In this document: positions 1 to 9,368 of the stretch, one piece after another | How positions within the stretch are numbered: the first letter of the stretch is position 1 | Layout: each line of letters begins with the position of its first letter | Assembly (NCBI RefSeq): GCF_024345535.1 | Contig: NZ_JAGQBH010000004.1 | Coordinates: 248,001-312,000 of the forward strand | Length of the DNA stretch: 64,000 nucleotides | Source of the DNA: Cyanobium sp. N.Huapi 1H5 | GTDB taxonomy: Bacteria > Cyanobacteriota > Cyanobacteriia > PCC-6307 > Cyanobiaceae | Direction: 5' to 3' | Program-made: the position numbers and the translations under genes | Notes under the pieces: model-generated | Database searches by the model: none | What the model was told of the DNA's origin: nothing | Seen by the model: the letters and a program-made list of their open reading frames with translations, nothing else

Positions 1-173
1 TTCAGGAGGACGACACCGTCATCTTCGAAGCCCGCAACTACGACGCCGGCTCAAAGGTGACCCTCCGCTCCAAGGTGCGCTGGGTGCGGAACACCGGCTT
101 CAACACCTACGTGGGCCTGTCCTTCCTCAACGCCTCGCTCCCCCAGGAGGCCCTCACCAGGCTGGTCGCCTGA
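1..173 (+). CDS. PilZ-domain protein, C-terminal fragment
   Basis: The last 56 codons (reading from base 3) of a gene that begins left of the window. The visible residues contain VRWVRNTGF and, ten residues later, YVGLSF. This matches the end of a PilZ barrel, where a conserved Trp and a G-L-x-F strand follow the c-di-GMP-binding part. The RxxxR and DxSxxG ligand motifs would lie upstream and are not visible, so c-di-GMP binding cannot be judged. A second PilZ gene lies at 17733-18077. Confidence 0.6.
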   Translation, partial: QEDDTVIFEARNYDAGSKVTLRSKVRWVRNTGFNTYVGLSFLNASLPQEALTRLVA

Positions 174-179
174 GCTCGA

Positions 180-923
180 TCAGCTCTCCGCGGCGGCAGG
201 TCCAGCCTCCTGAGCCGGTAACGGGCCATCCGTGAGCGTCCGGCTGAGCTGGGCGCCCCGAAACTCAGCTCCATCGAGCCTGGCGCCCCGCAGGTCGGTC
301 TGGCTCAGATCGGCACCGGTGAAGTTGGCCCCGCGCAGATCGGCGCCACGAAGATTGGCTCCGGCCAGATCGGCGCGGCTGAAATCCGCCTCGGCCAGAT
401 CGGCACCATGGCAATCGGCGTTACGCAGCACCGTGCCGGAGAAGTTGGCACCGCGCCAACGGCTGAACGGGATCCTCAGACCTTCAAGATCCACGCCCCC
501 CAGATCGAAGCCGTCCTGCCAGAGGCCATCGGCGGAGAGCATCTCCAGGGCCCGAAGGCGGCCCAGGCTGTTGGAGGCCCCGGCCTGACGCTGGGCCAGC
601 AGCAGCTCGAACATCTCCTGGTGCTCCTTCTCCTTGCGCTGTCCGGCTTCGAGCAGATAGAAGATCGCCGCCGTGACGATGCTGAACGATTCGACGGTGC
701 CGACGCTGATGATCTCCAGGAAATTGCTGGTCAGGCAATCGGCCTGACCGGCCTTGGCATGGCAGTTCTCGAAACGGTTGACCACGGCCAGCAACGCGAA
801 GGACAGCGCGGCGGCCACCAGCACCCGGAAACCGAAGGAGCGGTCCAGCAGCCGGAAGAACGGCGATTCACGCCGCCGCTTCTGGCGTGCGTACCAGGTG
901 GAGTCGGAGGAGGGCCTGCGCAT
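180..923 (-). CDS. Membrane-anchored pentapeptide-repeat protein
   Basis: 247 residues. A basic N-terminus is followed by a hydrophobic segment at about 33-48 (VLVAAALSFALLAVV) and a second at about 72-92, giving two likely membrane spans. A charged helix precedes a C-terminal run of A(D/N)Lxx pentapeptides from about residue 150 to 225 (GANFSG, GADLAEADF, GANLRGADL), which in this family fold into a right-handed quadrilateral beta helix. Both ends are probably on the same side of the membrane. The start lies 5 bases after the stop of the upstream HAD gene, so the two are probably co-transcribed. Cellular role unknown. Confidence 0.8.
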   Translation of the reverse strand: MRRPSSDSTWYARQKRRRESPFFRLLDRSFGFRVLVAAALSFALLAVVNRFENCHAKAGQADCLTSNFLEIISVGTVESFSIVTAAIFYLLEAGQRKEKEHQEMFELLLAQRQAGASNSLGRLRALEMLSADGLWQDGFDLGGVDLEGLRIPFSRWRGANFSGTVLRNADCHGADLAEADFSRADLAGANLRGADLRGANFTGADLSQTDLRGARLDGAEFRGAQLSRTLTDGPLPAQEAGPAAAES

Positions 924-928
924 CGGGG

Positions 929-1876
929 TCAGTCCTGAGTCGAGGGAGAGGGGAAGATCCGGTCCCAGTCGCGCCGCAGGCTGACCAGGCTCCAGTCGTG
1001 GTGGCGGGCCAACTCCAGGCCCTGATCCAGGCGGCCGAAGGGGGAGGCGCGGTCGTAGGCCACCTCCCGCTCGCCGTCATCGTGGTGCAGCAGCAGACCC
1101 AGTCGCTGGCCGGGGCCGGCAGTGGTCCAGCGCAGCATGGCCAGGTCGCCGTCGGAGTTGCCGAAGGCCGCGATCGGGCGGCGGCCGATCGCCCGTGCGA
1201 TCCCCACCGGCTTGGCCTCGCCGTCGTTGATGGAATCCACCATGGCTTCGCGCCAGACAGTCGGCTGGCCGTTCTCCTCGCCGTAGCGGAGCTGCAGCGT
1301 CGAGCCGATCACCCGCTCCGGAGGGATGCCGTAGGTCTCCTCGGCGAACACCCGCACGAACTCGACACCGCCACCGGTCACGATCCAGCTGCGGAACTCC
1401 CTGGCCCGCAGGAGGGCCAGCAGTTCCAGCATCGGCTGGTAGACGAGCCCGGTGTAGGGCACCCCCAGCCCGGGATGGCGGGCTTCCCGCAGCCAGGTGC
1501 GGGCCAGGTCGGTGAAGGCCGCGTCGGTCATGCCGGCATGGGTGATTGCCGCCAGCTCCAGCAGCCCCTCCAGGCCGTGGCCCAACAGGGCCTCGATGTC
1601 GTCGGCCAGGGCCGCCGCCACCAGGGGATGGCCTGCCAGCTCGGCCCGCTCCGCCACCAGGCTCCGGACCCGCTGGAGGGCGAAGGCCAGCTGCACGTAC
1701 ATCGGCTGCTCCGACCAGAGCGTGCCGTCGTTGTCGAACACCGCGATCCGCTCCTGGGGCGCCACCCAGCCGGGGGCCCCGGGGGTGCTGACCGCCGCAA
1801 CGAACGCGAGCAGGCGCCGTTTGACGCTGCCCTCCCGCCAGGAGGGCAGGGGATCGGTGCCAGCGTCAGCGGTCAT
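929..1876 (-). CDS. HAD-superfamily hydrolase (phosphoserine phosphatase-like)
   Basis: 315 residues. HAD motif I is FDNDGTLW, with the nucleophile Asp near 48 and the acid Asp near 50. A helical cap-like region follows. Motif II-like VTGGG and a later GNSDGDLAMLRW (motif IV acidic cluster) complete the active site, so a Mg-dependent phosphohydrolase is expected. No signal peptide is evident, so it is probably cytoplasmic. The substrate cannot be read from sequence. It is the first gene of a two-gene unit with the pentapeptide protein and is convergent in expression with nothing else nearby; psbA lies upstream on the same strand, separated by a terminator. Confidence 0.8.
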   Translation of the reverse strand: MTADAGTDPLPSWREGSVKRRLLAFVAAVSTPGAPGWVAPQERIAVFDNDGTLWSEQPMYVQLAFALQRVRSLVAERAELAGHPLVAAALADDIEALLGHGLEGLLELAAITHAGMTDAAFTDLARTWLREARHPGLGVPYTGLVYQPMLELLALLRAREFRSWIVTGGGVEFVRVFAEETYGIPPERVIGSTLQLRYGEENGQPTVWREAMVDSINDGEAKPVGIARAIGRRPIAAFGNSDGDLAMLRWTTAGPGQRLGLLLHHDDGEREVAYDRASPFGRLDQGLELARHHDWSLVSLRRDWDRIFPSPSTQD

Positions 1877-2010
1877 GGGGCGAAGGCTGGGGCTGGAGGG
1901 GAACCGCCGACAGCGGTGTGCCGCCGGCCCACGCTGGCACGGCGAGGCGAACCACAGCCAGCCCCAGCCAGGCCCAGCCGGACCGGGCCGCCATGAACCG
2001 CGTCGCCATG

Positions 2011-2038
2011 AAAAAACCCCCTGCTCGCGCAGGGGGTT
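2011..2038 (-). terminator. Rho-independent terminator of psbA
   Basis: Read on the minus strand, AACCCCCTGC pairs with GCAGGGGGTT around a short GCGA-type loop and is followed by a T run (TTTTTT including the stem end). It lies 30 bases after the psbA stop codon. This is the clearest intrinsic terminator in the window. Confidence 0.9.
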
Positions 2039-2068
2039 GGAAGGTTCCAGAACTCTGGAGAGGTTGGA

Positions 2069-3148
2069 TCAGCCGATCGCCGGGGCGGTCAGGGCCACAG
2101 GGGTGGCACTGGCAGCGGCCAGGTCGAGGGGGAAGTTGTGAGCGTTGCGCTCGTGCATCACTTCCATGCCGAGGCCGGCACGGTTGAGCACGTCGGCCCA
2201 GGTGTTGATCACCCGGCCCTGGCCATCAAGGATGGACTGGTTGAAGTTGAAGCCGTTCAGGTTGAAGGCCATCGTGCTCACGCCCAGGGCGGTGAACCAG
2301 ATGCCGATCACGGGCCAGGCCGCCAGGAAGAAGTGGAGGCTGCGGCTGTTGTTGAACGAGGCGTATTGGAAGATCAGGCGACCGAAGTAGCCGTGGGCAG
2401 CCACGATGTTGTAGGTCTCTTCCTCTTGGCCGAACTTGTAGCCGTAGTTCTGGGACTCGCTCTCAGTGGTTTCACGCACCAGAGAGGAGGTCACCAGCGA
2501 ACCGTGCATGGCGGAGAACAGGGAGCCACCGAACACACCGGCCACACCCAGCATGTGGAAGGGGTGCATCAGGATGTTGTGCTCAGCCTGGAACACCAGC
2601 ATGTAGTTGAAGGTGCCGCTGATGCCGAGGGGCATGCCGTCGGAGAAAGAACCCTGACCGAAGGGGTAGATCAGGAACACGGCGCTGGCGGCCGCCACGG
2701 GGGCGGAGTAGGCGACGCAGATCCAGGGGCGCATGCCGAGGCGGTAGGAGAGTTCCCACTCGCGGCCCATGTAGGCGAAGACGCCGATCAGGAAGTGGAA
2801 GACCACCAGCTGGTAAGGGCCACCGTTGTACAGCCACTCGTCGAGGCTGGCGGCTTCCCAGATGGGGTAGAAGTGCAGGCCGATGGCGTTGCTGGAAGGA
2901 ACAACGGCGCCGGAGATGATGTTGTTGCCGTACATCAGGGAGCCGGCGACGGGCTCACGGATGCCGTCGATGTCGACGGGGGGCGCCGCGATGAAGGCGA
3001 CGATGAAGCAGATGGTGGCGGCCAGCAGGGTGGGGATCATCAGCACACCGAACCAACCGACGTAGAGACGGTTGTTGGTGGAGGTGACCCACTCACAGAA
3101 CTGGTTCCACACCGAAGCGCCGGAGCGCTGCTGGAGAGTGGCGGTCAT
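2069..3148 (-). CDS. psbA: Photosystem II D1 protein
   Basis: 359-residue PSII reaction-centre D1, five membrane spans, thylakoid membrane. Key ligands are present at canonical numbers: Tyr161, Asp170, His190, His198, His215, Ser264, His272, His332, Glu333, Asp342 and Ala344. The residues after Ala344 form the 15-residue extension removed by CtpA, one shorter than the common 16. Residue 130 is Glu ([10 protein letters not shown]), the D1:2-type state associated with high-light forms in Synechococcus; Gln130 marks D1:1. The gene is monocistronic, with its own promoter and terminator. Further psbA copies probably exist elsewhere, but none is in this window. Confidence 0.99.
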   Translation of the reverse strand: MTATLQQRSGASVWNQFCEWVTSTNNRLYVGWFGVLMIPTLLAATICFIVAFIAAPPVDIDGIREPVAGSLMYGNNIISGAVVPSSNAIGLHFYPIWEAASLDEWLYNGGPYQLVVFHFLIGVFAYMGREWELSYRLGMRPWICVAYSAPVAAASAVFLIYPFGQGSFSDGMPLGISGTFNYMLVFQAEHNILMHPFHMLGVAGVFGGSLFSAMHGSLVTSSLVRETTESESQNYGYKFGQEEETYNIVAAHGYFGRLIFQYASFNNSRSLHFFLAAWPVIGIWFTALGVSTMAFNLNGFNFNQSILDGQGRVINTWADVLNRAGLGMEVMHERNAHNFPLDLAAASATPVALTAPAIG

Positions 3149-3231
3149 GAGTGCATGAAAGAGTGCCGTCGGGCAGAAGCGCTATCGCGCCGGCCGTGGG
3201 CGTAAGGAAGGGCGACGGATCGCCTCAGAGC

Positions 3232-3262
3232 AATGTAACAGACCATTGCGGCTTGTGAGGCG
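3232..3262 (-). promoter_or_regulatory. Candidate psbA promoter
   Basis: On the minus strand a -10-like TACATT (3232-3237, preceded by TGT) lies about 85 bases before the psbA ATG, with a weak CTCACAAG-type -35 region about 15-17 bases further upstream. The spacing and the AT-rich stretch around it in an otherwise GC-rich sequence support this. No experimental start is known. Confidence 0.45.
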
Positions 3263-3355
3263 GCGTTCATGAAGAAAAGATGAGCTTCCCGCCTGGCCTG
3301 ACCCCCCTGCCGCTGCTAGGAGGTGAGGTGCTCCGGTCATCCCGCCCTGCCGCCG

Positions 3356-3709
3356 ATGGTCTCGCGTTCGTCGCTTTCACCCCAGCCACAGCGCCGGCGC
3401 CTGCTCGGCCCGTTGCCCGCCCTGCTGCTGCTCCCCCTGCTGGCGGCCGGTTGCCAGGGCCTGCCCAATGCCGAGAGCCGCCGCGTCGACCAGCTCGAAC
3501 TCAAGATCCAGCAGCTTGAGCAGCGGCTCAACAAGGCCGACCTGCGTCCTGACACCGCCGATCCGGCCGGCAAGCCCCCCGCCGGCGTGGTCAAGTCGCT
3601 GACCCTGCGCACCGACACCGAGGACGACCGGCTGCGCATCTACTGGGCCGACGGCAGCAAGACCGACCTCCCCTGCACCAAGGAACAGACCACCCTCGTC
3701 TGCGGATGA
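3356..3709 (+). CDS. Small lipoprotein with coiled-coil segment
   Basis: About 117 residues from ATG 3356. A basic N-region (PQRRR) and hydrophobic stretch end in LLAAGC, a good lipobox, so it is a predicted lipoprotein. After Cys comes a heptad-like helix (RRVDQLELKIQQLEQRL), then a small domain with YWADGSK and two further Cys (LPCTK, LVCG) that could form a disulfide. A GTG at 3323 in the same frame is an alternative start. AGGAGG at 3318-3323 is too far from the ATG to decide. The gene overlaps the next by four bases (ATGA), implying translational coupling. Function unknown. Confidence 0.7.
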   Translation: MVSRSSLSPQPQRRRLLGPLPALLLLPLLAAGCQGLPNAESRRVDQLELKIQQLEQRLNKADLRPDTADPAGKPPAGVVKSLTLRTDTEDDRLRIYWADGSKTDLPCTKEQTTLVCG

Positions 3710-4137
3710 CCATGACCTCCCCTTCCCTGCGGCCCCTGCTGGGCTGCCTGGCCCTGATGCTGGCCGTCCCCCTGGCGGGTGCCTCCCCGGCCCGGGCCCA
3801 GATGACCCAGGAGCAGGCCTTCCAGCGGGGCCGCGCCGCGAACCTGGCCCGGATGCGGGCTGAGGTGATCAACGGCGGCCTCGGGGTCTACCGGCCGGCC
3901 CTCTGCATGTATGAGCGCAGCGGCGGCAACTGCCTGGTGCGCGCCGATGCCGAGGGTTTCCTGTTCCGCTTCTACGGCGGCGTCCCCGGCTGGGCCCAGC
4001 TCGGCCTGCCGCCGACCGTGGAGAGCGAGATTCTCGTCGCCCCGGATGGCCGCAGCGTCCTGAGCGTCGTCTACAACGGCGCGCCCCGGTCCCAGCCCGC
4101 CCCCACCGGCCAGAACCAGGCTCAGCCCGGGCTCTGA
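3706..4137 (+). CDS. Exported protein of unknown function
   Basis: 143 residues. Signal peptide with hydrophobic core [15 protein letters not shown] and probable cleavage after ARA ([10 protein letters not shown]). The mature part has two Cys ([13 protein letters not shown]), likely a disulfide in the periplasm, and a disordered Pro/Gln tail. It starts inside the stop of the upstream lipoprotein gene, so the two are translated together. The final 16 bases overlap the 3' end of the convergent deacylase gene. No family recognised. Confidence 0.7.
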   Translation: MTMTSPSLRPLLGCLALMLAVPLAGASPARAQMTQEQAFQRGRAANLARMRAEVINGGLGVYRPALCMYERSGGNCLVRADAEGFLFRFYGGVPGWAQLGLPPTVESEILVAPDGRSVLSVVYNGAPRSQPAPTGQNQAQPGL

Positions 4138-5081
4138 AGCTCCCGGGCCAGGTCGGCCAGGGCCTGGCCCCAGCCCGGCTCCACCGGCCAGGACTCCCGG
4201 CGGGTGAGGCTGAGGGCGATGCCCTTCTCGCCGTAGGCGGCCTCATTGATGAACACGGCCCAGACGGGGCCGATCTCCTGGTCTTCCCGCGGGTGGTAGG
4301 GAATCGTGGCGCCCTCGGCCGTCAGGAACAGGGGATCGCCGGCGGCGACCGGTTGCCAGTCGCGGTTCTGGCGCTGGGGGTGCACCACCGCCGCCGGGGT
4401 GCCGTCGCCGTGGCGCGGCAGATCGAGGCTGCCCAGGTGCCGGTGCACCACCAGCCGGTCGGGCTGCCGCAGGGCTCCGGAGCGGGCCTCCGCCAGCACC
4501 TCCAGGGCCGCCTCCAGGGCCAGCTGGCTCTGCCGGCAGATCGGTTCCTGGATCACCCCCTGGGGCACCGGGCCCACCTCCACCACCAGCCCGCAGGGCC
4601 AGCGCTCCACCAGGTAGCCGGTCTGGGCACGGTCCTGCTCATGCAGGTAGATCGGCAGGCCCAGGCGCCGCTGCACGCCCGCCGCCAGGGCCAGATCGGC
4701 CGGCCGCCGGCCGTAGACCACCAGGCTGCTGCCCATGGCGGCGGTGGTGCTGTGCAGGTCGAGGGCCACCAGGCAGGGGGCGCTCCCGCCGGGCCCGTGG
4801 CGGGCCAGCAGCTCCCGGGCCCGCTCCAGTTCCCGGTCCCCCGGCTCCGGGCCGTCCAGGAGGTCCGGCACGAAGCTGCGGTTGAGGTCGCGGTCGAGAT
4901 AACGCACCCCGGCGGCGTGGGCGGCGGGGTTGCCCAGCACCAGCTCCAGGGCAAGGCCGCTGCTGCGCAGCAGCGCCGGGTGCCGTCGCCAGGCCTCCAG
5001 CAGCCAGGGCGCGTTGCGCTCGTTGCCGTGGGTGCCCCCCACCACCATCACCCGGCCCGCCACCATCGCCTGCTCGCTCAC
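4122..5081 (-). CDS. Aspartoacylase/succinylglutamate desuccinylase-family deacylase
   Basis: 319 residues, GTG start. A zinc carboxypeptidase-like fold of the AstE/AspA family: GGTHGNE supplies His18 and Glu21, the DLHST motif the third zinc ligand, and VVEVGP near residue 185 the region of the catalytic Glu. Arg in RDLNRSF binds the substrate carboxylate in aspartoacylases. Length matches the N-acetylaspartate amidohydrolases commonly found in cyanobacteria (about 300). Likely hydrolyses an N-acyl amino acid; the actual substrate in cyanobacteria is uncertain. Convergent with the exported protein gene, with a short 3' overlap. Confidence 0.85.
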   Translation of the reverse strand: MSEQAMVAGRVMVVGGTHGNERNAPWLLEAWRRHPALLRSSGLALELVLGNPAAHAAGVRYLDRDLNRSFVPDLLDGPEPGDRELERARELLARHGPGGSAPCLVALDLHSTTAAMGSSLVVYGRRPADLALAAGVQRRLGLPIYLHEQDRAQTGYLVERWPCGLVVEVGPVPQGVIQEPICRQSQLALEAALEVLAEARSGALRQPDRLVVHRHLGSLDLPRHGDGTPAAVVHPQRQNRDWQPVAAGDPLFLTAEGATIPYHPREDQEIGPVWAVFINEAAYGEKGIALSLTRRESWPVEPGWGQALADLARELQSPG

Positions 5082-5128
5082 AGGGCCCCAGCCTGGCGCA
5101 GAGTCAGGGCAGGACGTCGCGACTGACC

Positions 5129-6121
5129 ATGGCCCCGCCCGCCCCGCTGGTGCGCTCCGCCCGGCAGCTCTGGCAGTGCCAGTGGCGCCTGCTGATGGGC
5201 GGCCTTGGCCCCGCCGACAACCAGGGCCGTTACCGGCGGCCGGCCGGGGCCTTCACCGCCCTGCCGCCGGTGCCGGAGGACGCCGCCGAGGCCGGCGGCC
5301 ACGTGCTGATCGTGGGCCGCAGCTGCCCCTGGGCCCACCGGGCCTGGATCACCTGGAGCCTGCGGGGCCTGGCCCCGATGATCGACACGGTGGTGGTGGT
5401 TCCCGATCCGGACGCCGGACGCTGGCGGTTCTGCGAGCCCTTCGAGGGCTGCGGCACCCTGCTCGAGCTCTACCGCCGCTGCGGCGCCGATCCCCGGGCC
5501 CGGGCCACCGTGCCGGCCCTCTATTCGCGCCGGACAGGAACGATCCTGGTGAACGAGAGCGCACGGCTGATCGAGCTGCTCAACACCTGGCCCGCTCCGC
5601 CCGGGGCTCCGGACCTGGCCCCGCCAGCCGACCTCGCGGCGATCGCTGCCTGGCGGGAGCGCCTGCAGGGGGATGTCAATGACGGGGTGTACCGCTGCGG
5701 CTTCGCCCGCAACCAGGCCGCCTACGACGAGGCCGAGGCGGCCCTGTTCGCCGCGCTGGAGGCGGTCGAGACGGCTCTCGCTGGCCGGGGTGATAGCGGC
5801 GGCTGGCTCTGCGGCGGTGCCCACCCCAGCCTGGCGGACGTGGTGCTGTTCCCCACCCTGATCCGCATGGAGCTGGTCTACGCCCCCCTGTTCGGCTGCA
5901 GCCGCAAGCCCCTCTGGCAGCTGCCCCGGCTGTGGGACTGGCGGCGCCGCTTCCACGGCCTCGAGGGGGTGGCCGCCACCTGCTTCCCGACGGCCTGGCG
6001 GACCGACTACTTCGGGGCCCTGTTCCCCCTGCACCCCTCCGGCATCGTCCCGGCGGGACCGGACCTGGCCACACTGGTAGGCAGCCCGCCCCCGGCCGCC
6101 CCCGGCGCCCCCACCCGATGA
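5129..6121 (+). CDS. Glutathionyl-hydroquinone reductase (Xi-class GST)
   Basis: 330 residues. The thioredoxin-like N-domain carries the Xi-class SCPWAHRAW motif with catalytic Cys66; the all-helical C-domain contains [18 protein letters not shown] and YFGALFP. These enzymes use glutathione to reduce glutathionyl-hydroquinones, with glutathione disulfide as product, in the cytoplasm. It heads a tight run: the next gene starts within its stop codon (ATGA at 6118-6121). Confidence 0.88.
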   Translation: MAPPAPLVRSARQLWQCQWRLLMGGLGPADNQGRYRRPAGAFTALPPVPEDAAEAGGHVLIVGRSCPWAHRAWITWSLRGLAPMIDTVVVVPDPDAGRWRFCEPFEGCGTLLELYRRCGADPRARATVPALYSRRTGTILVNESARLIELLNTWPAPPGAPDLAPPADLAAIAAWRERLQGDVNDGVYRCGFARNQAAYDEAEAALFAALEAVETALAGRGDSGGWLCGGAHPSLADVVLFPTLIRMELVYAPLFGCSRKPLWQLPRLWDWRRRFHGLEGVAATCFPTAWRTDYFGALFPLHPSGIVPAGPDLATLVGSPPPAAPGAPTR

Positions 6122-6792
6122 GCAGCACCCTGGCCACCCCGGACGGCGCCGACCCCGTCTTCGAGGGGGTGTACGGCACCTTTTCGATCACCGCCCACGA
6201 CCGTCGCGAAGTGCTCGGCTACCGGCTGGCCCTCACCGCCGTCGCCCTGGGCCAGCTGGCCCTGCTGGCCCAGTGGCGCCAGCTGGGACCCGAGCTGCTC
6301 TGGCCCTGGCTGCTGGTGATGGCGGCCGGGCTGGGCCTGGCCCTGCGCTGGATCCACATCTACCTGCGTCCCCTGCACCGGGCCCTGCAGCTGTTCTGGC
6401 TGGCGGGCTGCCTGGGCGGGGTGCTGCTGGCCCTGCGGGCCGGACCGGGCCAGATGCTTCCCGCCCTGGCCCAGCAACCCCTGTGGATCCTGGCGGTGGG
6501 GCCCTACTTCGCCGCCCTGGCCGGCATCGGCTTCAAGGAGTTCTTCTGCTTCCAGCGCCCGGAGGCGATCGGCGTCACCCTGCTGCTGCCCCTGGCCCTG
6601 CTCGGCCGCCTGGCCGGCGTGCTCAGCCCGGCCACCACCGCCAGCCTGCTGGCCGCCGAAGCCCTGCTGCTGCTGGTGCTCTGCCTGCGCAAGTTCCCGA
6701 TGCCGGCGGCGGCGGATGTGGGCGACAAGAGCGTCTTCGCCCACCTGGAGCAGCAGCGCCGGGGGCAGGGCCCGTCCGCCGAAGCCCCATGA
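6118..6792 (+). CDS. DUF2301-family integral membrane protein
   Basis: 224 residues. Start ATG 6118 overlaps the upstream stop. About six hydrophobic segments (for example AVALGQLALLA, LLVMAAGLGLAL, LFWLAGCLGGVLLAL, LLLPLALLGRLAG, AAEALLLLVLCL) with the motif GIGFKEFFCFQRPEA. I recognise this as the cyanobacterial DUF2301 family, whose function is unknown. The downstream uup gene again starts in its stop codon. Confidence 0.75.
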   Translation: MSSTLATPDGADPVFEGVYGTFSITAHDRREVLGYRLALTAVALGQLALLAQWRQLGPELLWPWLLVMAAGLGLALRWIHIYLRPLHRALQLFWLAGCLGGVLLALRAGPGQMLPALAQQPLWILAVGPYFAALAGIGFKEFFCFQRPEAIGVTLLLPLALLGRLAGVLSPATTASLLAAEALLLLVLCLRKFPMPAAADVGDKSVFAHLEQQRRGQGPSAEAP

Positions 6793-8717
6793 GCCTGATC
6801 AGCCTGGTGGGGGCCGCCAAGGACTTCGGTCTGCGCATCCTGTTCGCCGACCTCGATCTGCACGTGGGGGAGCGGGACCGGCTGGGGCTGATCGGCCCCA
6901 ACGGCGCCGGCAAGAGCACCCTGCTGCGGGTGCTGGCGGGCCTCGAACCGCTCGATCGCGGCGAGCGCCGCTGCCACGCCCGCACCCGGGTGGTGCTGCT
7001 CGACCAGGAGCCCCGGCTGGATCCGGCCCTGACCGTGCTGGAACAGGTGTTCGCCGGGGACGGGGAGGCCATGGCCCTGCTGCGCGAGCACGCCGGGGTG
7101 AGCCACCAGCTGGCGAGTGGGGCGGAGGAGGGCCCGTTGCTGGCCCGCCTCAGCGCCCTGCAGCACCGCATGGACAGCTGCCAGGCCTGGGATCTGGAGC
7201 GCCGCTGCCGCGAGGTGCTGGAGCGCCTGGGCATCGACGCCGCCCACCAGGAGCGGACGATCGGCGAGCTCTCCGGCGGCAACCGGCGCCGCGTCGCCCT
7301 GGCGGCGGCCCTGGTGGCCGAACCGGAGGTGCTGCTCCTCGATGAACCCACCAACCACCTCGATGCCGAGGGGGTCGAGTGGCTGCAGAGCTACCTGGAT
7401 CGCTTCGCCGGCGCCCTGGTGCTCGTCACCCACGACCGCTACCTGCTCGATCGGGTCACCAAGAGGATCGTGGCGGTGGATCGGGGCGAGGCCCGCCCCT
7501 ATGAGGGCAACTACGGCACCTACCTGGCCCTGAAGGCGGCCGAGGAGGAGGCGGAAGCCTCCACCGCCGCCAAGCTCAAGGGGACCCTGCGGCGGGAACT
7601 GGCCTGGATGCGCCAGGGCCCCAAGGCCCGCAGCACCAAGCAGAAGGCCCGGCTGCAGCGCATCGATGCCCTGCTGGAGGCCCCCACCCGCCAGGGGCGG
7701 GCCAGCCTGGCGATGGCCGCCACCGCCCGGCGCATCGGCAAGCGGGCGATCACCGCCGAGGGCCTGGCGGTGGCCGTGGGGGAGCGCACCCTGCTGCGGG
7801 ACTTCAGCTACGACTTCAGCCCCGAAGACCGGGTGGGGATCATCGGGCCCAACGGGGCCGGCAAATCCAGCCTGCTGGAGGTGATCGCCGGCCGCCGCCC
7901 CCCCAGCGAGGGCCTGCTGGAGCTGGGGGCGACGGTGAAGCTGGCCTACTTCGACCAGCACAGCGACGTGCTGCTGGCCAAGGACGGCAGGCGCAAGGTG
8001 ATCGAAGTGGTGCAGGAGGCCGCCAGCCGGGTGCAGGTGGACGGGGTGGAACTGACGGCCTCCCAGCTGCTGGAGCGGTTCCTGTTCCCCCCCGCCCAGC
8101 AGCACCAGCCGGTGGCCAAGCTTTCCGGGGGCGAGCGCCGGCGGCTGCACCTCTGCCGGCTGCTGATCGAGGCCCCCAACGTGCTGCTGCTGGACGAGCC
8201 CACCAACGACCTGGACGTGCACACCCTGAGCGTGCTGGAGGACTTCCTCGAGGATTTCCGCGGCTGTGTGGTGGTGGTCTCCCATGACCGCTGGTTCCTG
8301 GACCGCACCGTCGACCGCCTGTTCCACTTCGAGGCGGGCCGGCTGGAGCGGTTCGAAGGCAACTACACCGGCTGGCTGGAGCGGCGGGCCCAGGCCCCCA
8401 CCCCAGCCACCTCACCCGCGGCTGCCGCCGGGACGGCCCCAGCACCGGAGGCCAACCGGCGATCGCCGGCGGCGGCCAAAGCGGCAGCGGCCGGACCCCG
8501 GCGGCGCAGCTTCAAGGAGGCCCGGGAGCTGGAGCGCCTCGAAACCGAACTGCCGGAGCTCGAGCAGCGCCGCCGGGAACTGGAGCAGCACCTGGCGGCC
8601 CCCAGCGGCCCGGACTACGCCCGGCTGGAGGCCCTGACCCATGAGCTGGCGGCCCTGGTGGAGCGGATCGCCGCCGCCGAGGAGCGCTGGCTAACGCTCA
8701 GCGAGCTGGCAGCCTGA
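6789..8717 (+). CDS. uup: ABC-F ATPase Uup
   Basis: 642 residues, two ABC domains in tandem and no membrane spans. Walker A motifs are GPNGAGKST (first) and GPNGAGKSS (second). Signature motifs are LSGGNRRR and LSGGERRR, and Walker B strands end in DEPTNHLD and DEPTNDLD. A basic helical interdomain linker (about 250-315) and a C-terminal coiled coil (about 575-640, rich in Leu/Glu/Arg) fit Uup rather than EttA. Family members act on ribosomes or branched DNA. Start ATG 6789 overlaps the upstream stop. Its last 27 bases overlap the convergent gene. Confidence 0.9.
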   Translation: MSLISLVGAAKDFGLRILFADLDLHVGERDRLGLIGPNGAGKSTLLRVLAGLEPLDRGERRCHARTRVVLLDQEPRLDPALTVLEQVFAGDGEAMALLREHAGVSHQLASGAEEGPLLARLSALQHRMDSCQAWDLERRCREVLERLGIDAAHQERTIGELSGGNRRRVALAAALVAEPEVLLLDEPTNHLDAEGVEWLQSYLDRFAGALVLVTHDRYLLDRVTKRIVAVDRGEARPYEGNYGTYLALKAAEEEAEASTAAKLKGTLRRELAWMRQGPKARSTKQKARLQRIDALLEAPTRQGRASLAMAATARRIGKRAITAEGLAVAVGERTLLRDFSYDFSPEDRVGIIGPNGAGKSSLLEVIAGRRPPSEGLLELGATVKLAYFDQHSDVLLAKDGRRKVIEVVQEAASRVQVDGVELTASQLLERFLFPPAQQHQPVAKLSGGERRRLHLCRLLIEAPNVLLLDEPTNDLDVHTLSVLEDFLEDFRGCVVVVSHDRWFLDRTVDRLFHFEAGRLERFEGNYTGWLERRAQAPTPATSPAAAAGTAPAPEANRRSPAAAKAAAAGPRRRSFKEARELERLETELPELEQRRRELEQHLAAPSGPDYARLEALTHELAALVERIAAAEERWLTLSELAA

Positions 8718-9179
8718 GCGCCGGCGCCGGTGCGGGTGGGGCACCTCCAGCAGGCCCGCCCCATCGGCCATCCGGGGGGGCAGACCGCAGACCGGCCCGG
8801 CGGGCTCCGGCAGCAGCCAGGGCTGGCGCTGCACCCGGGCGCCCCGGGCTTCGTCCTGCTGCATCGCCGTGGGCTTGTAGTCGTCCACGCTGCGGTGGGC
8901 CGCCATCTGGTCCCCCATGCGGCGCAGGTAGAGATCCTGGTACCACTGCACCGCGTCGGACTGGAAGGCCTCCAGGGCCGCCTGGACGCTGGCGAATCGC
9001 TGGCTGACGAGTCCGCTGGGAGCGCACTGTTTCCAGACCAGCACCTCCTCGAAGCCGAGGCCCCGGCGCCACTGGCGCTGCTCCGAGAGGTAGCAGTGGG
9101 TTTCGGGACCGTTGATCCAGAAGAGCCGCCCGTGCTCATCGATGAAATGCCGTTCCCGCCGCTTGCTGATGCGTGTCAT
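8691..9179 (-). CDS. Conserved hypothetical protein
   Basis: 162 residues, no signal peptide or membrane span. The N-terminal part is well structured (RLFWINGPETHCYLSE, LGFEEVLVWKQC, AFQSDAVQWYQDLYLRRM), while the last 50 residues are Pro/Arg-rich and probably disordered. They extend over the end of uup on the other strand. I do not recognise the family. The N-terminal two thirds looks like real protein; the exact 3' end is less certain. Confidence 0.55.
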   Translation of the reverse strand: MTRISKRRERHFIDEHGRLFWINGPETHCYLSEQRQWRRGLGFEEVLVWKQCAPSGLVSQRFASVQAALEAFQSDAVQWYQDLYLRRMGDQMAAHRSVDDYKPTAMQQDEARGARVQRQPWLLPEPAGPVCGLPPRMADGAGLLEVPHPHRRRRSGCQLAER

Positions 9180-9323
9180 GGGCCAACCGGGGCACTGTCC
9201 ATTCCGCTGCTAGCCACGGAGGACCCTCCAGCGCAGCCGCCGGCGCCGGGTTTGCAACGCTCAGGCCCCGACCGGGGGATGTGCGGAGACCCACAGGAGA
9301 CGGCGATCCCCCGGCCCCGACCG

Positions 9324-9329
9324 TATGGT
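9324..9329 (+). promoter_or_regulatory. -10-like box of cp12
   Basis: TATGGT lies 39 bases before the cp12 ATG. It fits the TANNNT pattern seen before several genes here. No good -35 is visible. The rest of 9180-9368 shows no gene. Confidence 0.35.
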
Positions 9330-9368
9330 GTCTGCGGTGAGTTCCGACCCGTGACGGCCGGTTTTTGC

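Noticed and set aside
8730-9368. N-terminal extension of CP12 to a 285-residue protein
   Set aside because: The extra part is antisense to a structured gene at 8691-9179 and lacks CP12 features.
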